Positions 60,686-64,000 of a stretch of 64,000 nt of DNA are shown here, in pieces. The stretch is taken from positions 1 through 64,000 of the forward strand of contig CALUQH010000031.1 of NCBI GenBank assembly GCA_944322885.1, in the 5' to 3' direction. The stretch's first letter is position 1. Each line of letters begins with the position of its first letter. This DNA comes from Candidatus Gastranaerophilales bacterium (lineage in GTDB: Bacteria > Cyanobacteriota > Vampirovibrionia > Gastranaerophilales > Gastranaerophilaceae). Position numbers and translations under genes: made by a program. The notes below the pieces were generated by a model. It was not told the origin of the DNA, did no database searches, and worked only from the letters and a program-made list of their open reading frames with translations.

Positions 60686-63262
60686 CTAATTAAACAAATT
60701 TAACTGCGGAACTTCCACATTCGGAACATCAGCATTACGCTTGCGTGTTGCAAGATTGTTAGAGTAATCCTTTTGCATTCTTGTCATCAAATCTTCAGAG
60801 CGTTTTATAACAGCATTGGGAAGTCCTGCCATTTTGGCAACCTGAATCCCATAACTCTTGCTTGCTCCGCCCTGAACAATTTTTCTTAAAAATTCAATTT
60901 CCCCGTTTTCTTCAGATATTGTAATTCTGTAATTTTTTATCTGTGGATAAGTTTGAGTCATTACATTTAATTCATGATAGTGAGTTGCAAATATGCATCT
61001 TGCTTTAATTTTTGTTGCAATATATTCAGCAACTGCCCATGCAATTGCAACACCGTCATAGGTACTTGTTCCCCTACCTATTTCATCCAGTAAAATAAAG
61101 CTTCTGTCTGTTGCGGAATTTAAAATGCAAGCAGTTTCAACCATTTCTACCATAAATGTTGACTGACCGAGAGTTAAATCATCTGATGCTCCCACTCTTG
61201 TAAAAATCTTATCAATTACACCTATTTTAGCAAAATCCGCAGGAACCCATGAGCCGATTTGCGCTAAAATTGCTATTAAAGCATTCTGTCGCATATATGT
61301 TGATTTACCTGCCATATTAGGCCCTGTTAAAATCATAAACTGTGTTGTATCAGATGAATTACATTTTAATTCCAAATCGTTCGGCACATATTCTCCCAGC
61401 GGTAGAATTTTTTCCAAAACAGGGTGGCGTCCGTTTTTTACGATAAAATCATCTGATTCGTCAATAATCGGCTTGCAGTAATTGTTTTCAACCGCAGTTT
61501 GAGCAAGAGATGTGTATACATCGCATAATGAAATACACTGTGCTATTTCTCTGATTTTGGAAACAAATTCTTTTGAATATTCTCTGAAATCACAGAAAAG
61601 TTTGTATTCAAGTTCGGTTGATTTAAATTTGGCAGAAAGTACGTCATCTTCATGTTTTTTTAATTCTTCCGTAATAAATCTTTCCCCGTTAGTAAGAGTT
61701 TGCTTTCTTATGTAACCTTCCGGAATTTGATTAAGGTAAGAATTTGAAATTTCTATAAAATAACCGAAAACTTTGTTAAATCCGACTTTAAGAGATTTAA
61801 TTCCGGTCCTTTCTTTTTCTCTTTCTTCAAAATCTTTCAGCCAGTTTTCTCCTCCTGTTAACAGTTCTCTGAAATAATCAAGTTCGCCCGAAACCCCTTC
61901 TTTCAGAATTCCCCCGTCTTTAATCAATGCAGGAGCGTCTTCGGCAATTGTTTTGTCTATAAGTTTTGTATACTCAACAATTTCGTCTTTATATTTCTCG
62001 ATTTGTTCCAGCGGATTGTATTTAAGATTAGAACACGCTTCAAGAAGTTCAGGGAGAACAAAAAGAGAAACCTTTAAACTTAAAAAATCTTTCGGGTTTG
62101 CAGAGCTGTTTGACATTCTTGTAGCCAATCTTTGAATATCATAAATTTTTTCAAGAATGTTACTTAAATTTATTCTTTCGTCACTTTTTTCAACAAGTTC
62201 CGATATGCAATTTTGACGCTCAATAATGTCATCCGCATTTTTTAACGGCTGGCAAATCCAATTTTTTAACAGCCTTGCCCCCATATTGGTTTTTGTTTTG
62301 TCAATGGCCCATAAAAGTGAGCCGAATTTATTTTTATCTCTTAAAGTTTCTGTTAATTCAAGATTTTTTCTTGTACTTCCGTCCAAAATCATAAATTCGG
62401 AAAGTTCGTAAGGTTCAATTCTTTCAAATTTCGGGACATTTTCCATCATGTTTTCCCAAACATAGGCAAGTAATGCTCCTGCGGCTCTGAAACCGAGTTT
62501 ATACTGATTATAGCCGAAAGCATCAAGACTTTCGGTTTTAAATACTGCTTTCAGATTATTTGCAGAAAAGTTTTCTTCAAATACTGATGTTGGAATTTTA
62601 GAACAGTTATAAATTGCTGTAATTTTTTCCGGGAGATTTATTTTTTCATCTGGAACAATCTGGAAAGGCATAATTTTCCCTCTTACAGAAGGCCCGATTA
62701 CCTCTGTAGGAGTTATTCTTGCAAGCTCATCCATAATAAGATCCAAAGGAGCCTGCGTAACTTTAAATTCTCCCGTGGAAATATCTGCGTATGAAAAACC
62801 GTATAAATCGCTTTTTTCATCTTTAAAAAGCGCACAAATGTAGTTATTGGAATTTTGTTTTAAGAAGTTGCTTTCAGTGAGTGTTCCTGATGTAATAATT
62901 CTTGTAACCCCGCGTTTTACAATTCCTTTAGCAAACTTCGGGTCTTCAAGCTGATCGCAAATTATTACTTTGTAGTTTTTTTGAACAAGTTTTTCAAGAT
63001 ATGAATTAACTGCTTTAGCCGGAATTCCTGCAAGCGGTATTCTTCCGAATTTTCCCTGTTCTCTGCCTGTAAGGGTTAATTCTAATTCCTTCGACATTGT
63101 AACTGCATCTTCAAAAAAAGTTTCATAAAAATCACCGAGTCTGTAAAGCAGAATTTTATCCGGATGCTGGTGCTTGATTTTTAAATATTCCTGCATCGCC
63201 GGAGTTAAATCTTCCACCTTAATGTCAGCAGTATTGATATAATTGATTTCCGGTTTTTTCAT
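60686..63262 (-). CDS. mutS: DNA mismatch repair protein MutS
   Basis: MutS recognises mismatches and recruits MutL. The 858 residues are full length: the mismatch-reading N-terminus has LLYRLGDFYETFFEDA with the Phe-x-Glu wedge, a lever and clamp region follows, and the ATPase has LTGPNMAGKSTYMRQ, DDLTLGQSTFMVEM and LLDEIGRGTSTYDG, then CIFATHYHEL. I start at the ATG at 63262; the frame runs 12 codons further. It is divergent from the following gene. Loss or switching of this gene would raise slippage in the homopolymers. Confidence 0.97.
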   Translation of the reverse strand: MKKPEINYINTADIKVEDLTPAMQEYLKIKHQHPDKILLYRLGDFYETFFEDAVTMSKELELTLTGREQGKFGRIPLAGIPAKAVNSYLEKLVQKNYKVIICDQLEDPKFAKGIVKRGVTRIITSGTLTESNFLKQNSNNYICALFKDEKSDLYGFSYADISTGEFKVTQAPLDLIMDELARITPTEVIGPSVRGKIMPFQIVPDEKINLPEKITAIYNCSKIPTSVFEENFSANNLKAVFKTESLDAFGYNQYKLGFRAAGALLAYVWENMMENVPKFERIEPYELSEFMILDGSTRKNLELTETLRDKNKFGSLLWAIDKTKTNMGARLLKNWICQPLKNADDIIERQNCISELVEKSDERINLSNILEKIYDIQRLATRMSNSSANPKDFLSLKVSLFVLPELLEACSNLKYNPLEQIEKYKDEIVEYTKLIDKTIAEDAPALIKDGGILKEGVSGELDYFRELLTGGENWLKDFEEREKERTGIKSLKVGFNKVFGYFIEISNSYLNQIPEGYIRKQTLTNGERFITEELKKHEDDVLSAKFKSTELEYKLFCDFREYSKEFVSKIREIAQCISLCDVYTSLAQTAVENNYCKPIIDESDDFIVKNGRHPVLEKILPLGEYVPNDLELKCNSSDTTQFMILTGPNMAGKSTYMRQNALIAILAQIGSWVPADFAKIGVIDKIFTRVGASDDLTLGQSTFMVEMVETACILNSATDRSFILLDEIGRGTSTYDGVAIAWAVAEYIATKIKARCIFATHYHELNVMTQTYPQIKNYRITISEENGEIEFLRKIVQGGASKSYGIQVAKMAGLPNAVIKRSEDLMTRMQKDYSNNLATRKRNADVPNVEVPQLNLFN

Positions 63263-63299
63263 AGTTATAATAATAGTATAACATGACAAGGATTTCAAT

Positions 63300-63899
63300 A
63301 TGGGTTGTTTAAAAAATATATTAAGAGCAATAATTCTTACCCTTGCTGTGATTGGTTTTATGTCGCTGGGGGGAAAAGAATTGGTTTTAAGTTTGGTTAA
63401 TAATTATATACATCCGTCAAAAGATACTTTGATGGAGCGCGCTCAAAAAGTCGGTGATTTTTCGCAGATTAATGATGAATTTGAAATAGAAAAAGCCGCA
63501 GGTATAATGGGTTATAATGCCGTAGTTGCTGAGCACAAGGCTTCGGGTCAGAAAATGTTTGTTGTTGAATCGGGAAATAAGGCAATACTTACGGAAGATG
63601 ATATCAAATCTGCTGATGTTGAAGATAAATTAAAGAAAGCAATGAGTAAGGTTAAATATCAGGCGATATCGGTGGATGAACTAAAAGTAACAAAGCACGG
63701 CACAATGAATTCATACGGGAAAGATGTCCCGTTTGTGAAATTTGAAGCAAAAGTAAAAAAGCTCCCGATAGGTGATGTCGGCGGGATTATCTCTGTCGCG
63801 CAGACAAAAGACGGAGAACCAAGACTTTTAATATCTGCAAATGAAAAAAATAAATATTCCCAGTTGATTTCTGATGAATTTTTCAGAAAAATAAAATAA
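63300..63899 (+). CDS. Single-pass membrane protein of unknown function
   Basis: 199 residues with an N-terminal membrane helix (RAIILTLAVIGFMSLGG) and a mixed extracytoplasmic or cytoplasmic domain. No family recognised. AAGGA lies 7 nt before the ATG. It is divergent from mutS, the two starts being only ~37 bp apart, so their promoters overlap or lie inside each other's coding region. Confidence 0.65.
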   Translation: MGCLKNILRAIILTLAVIGFMSLGGKELVLSLVNNYIHPSKDTLMERAQKVGDFSQINDEFEIEKAAGIMGYNAVVAEHKASGQKMFVVESGNKAILTEDDIKSADVEDKLKKAMSKVKYQAISVDELKVTKHGTMNSYGKDVPFVKFEAKVKKLPIGDVGGIISVAQTKDGEPRLLISANEKNKYSQLISDEFFRKIK

Positions 63900-63918
63900 T
63901 AACCCGATAAATATTCGT

Positions 63919-64000
63919 ATGATATGGACATATTGTATTGTTTGTGTTATTTTTTTCTTATGGAATGTTTATGTCGAAGTGGCACTCTGCCGAAAAAAAA
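63919..64000 (+). CDS. Possible N-terminus of a membrane protein, cut by the window edge
   Basis: A frame open to the end starts MIWTYCIVCVIFFLWNVYVE, which is a single hydrophobic helix followed by basic residues. No Shine-Dalgarno is visible. With only 27 codons the call is tentative. Confidence 0.35.
   Translation, partial: MIWTYCIVCVIFFLWNVYVEVALCRKK

Overview
The window is AT-rich (roughly one third G+C by eye) and looks like a chromosomal piece of a host-associated, fermentative, diderm bacterium related to non-photosynthetic cyanobacteria (Gastranaerophilales, 'Melainabacteria'). I infer this from several genes sharing the prepilin-like N-terminus FTLAEVLITLGIIGVV, an efp-accB-accC run like that of cyanobacteria, a DAP-type MurE, an MCE-domain protein (suggesting an outer membrane), a two-partner-secretion-like adhesin, and many short orphan proteins. 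No photosynthesis, phage, IS transposase, CRISPR or rRNA gene was seen.

Layout. 1-5.5 kb: tRNAs (CAT, Lys-CTT, Ser-GGA), a sugar-nucleotidyltransferase, aroA and small lineage-specific proteins. 5.6-12.1 kb: GNAT, an EEP-family phosphodiesterase, galE, a membrane acyltransferase and a secreted TreS-like GH13 enzyme. 12.2-19.6 kb: a C_GCAxxG_C_C redox protein, an MCE protein, an orphan PAS histidine kinase, gdhA, a SIMPL protein and an EamA transporter. 19.6-26.8 kb: a large adhesin, rpmH-rnpA, proC, an orphan toxin-like protein, a GlcF-like Fe-S protein and a broken pilin gene. 26.9-35 kb: ilvD, a NagA-like deacetylase, murE, a class B PBP and a divergent cell-wall amidase. 35-45 kb: pepA, rny-ymdB-PHP, LOG, apt, two GT2 glycosyltransferases and HU. 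45-55 kb: a SWIM-SNF2 ATPase, a PAP2-like protein, a palindrome-rich gap, ispA-rsgA and efp-accB-accC. 55-64 kb: pilin-like genes with small HTH partners, a SprA-like metalloprotease, MATE, ndk, tgt, mutS.

Most of the window is housekeeping. The unusual content is regulatory and repetitive. (1) Three homopolymers of exactly ten G/C lie just inside leader reading frames, two of them in pilin-like genes whose start codon and Shine-Dalgarno precede the tract; the ten-base state puts both pilins out of frame, as in phase variation. (2) At least nine genes have a -10 hexamer ending exactly 6 nt before the start codon and no Shine-Dalgarno, suggesting leaderless mRNAs. (3) An ~88-bp palindromic element with terminal direct repeats and a covarying stem occurs beside tRNA-Lys and across the 3' end of ndk. 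(4) Four copies of a GTCA-stem-CTTGW-stem hairpin occur with compensatory changes. (5) Small HTH genes are paired divergently with pilin-like genes.

All functional calls are from reading motifs; no database search was possible.
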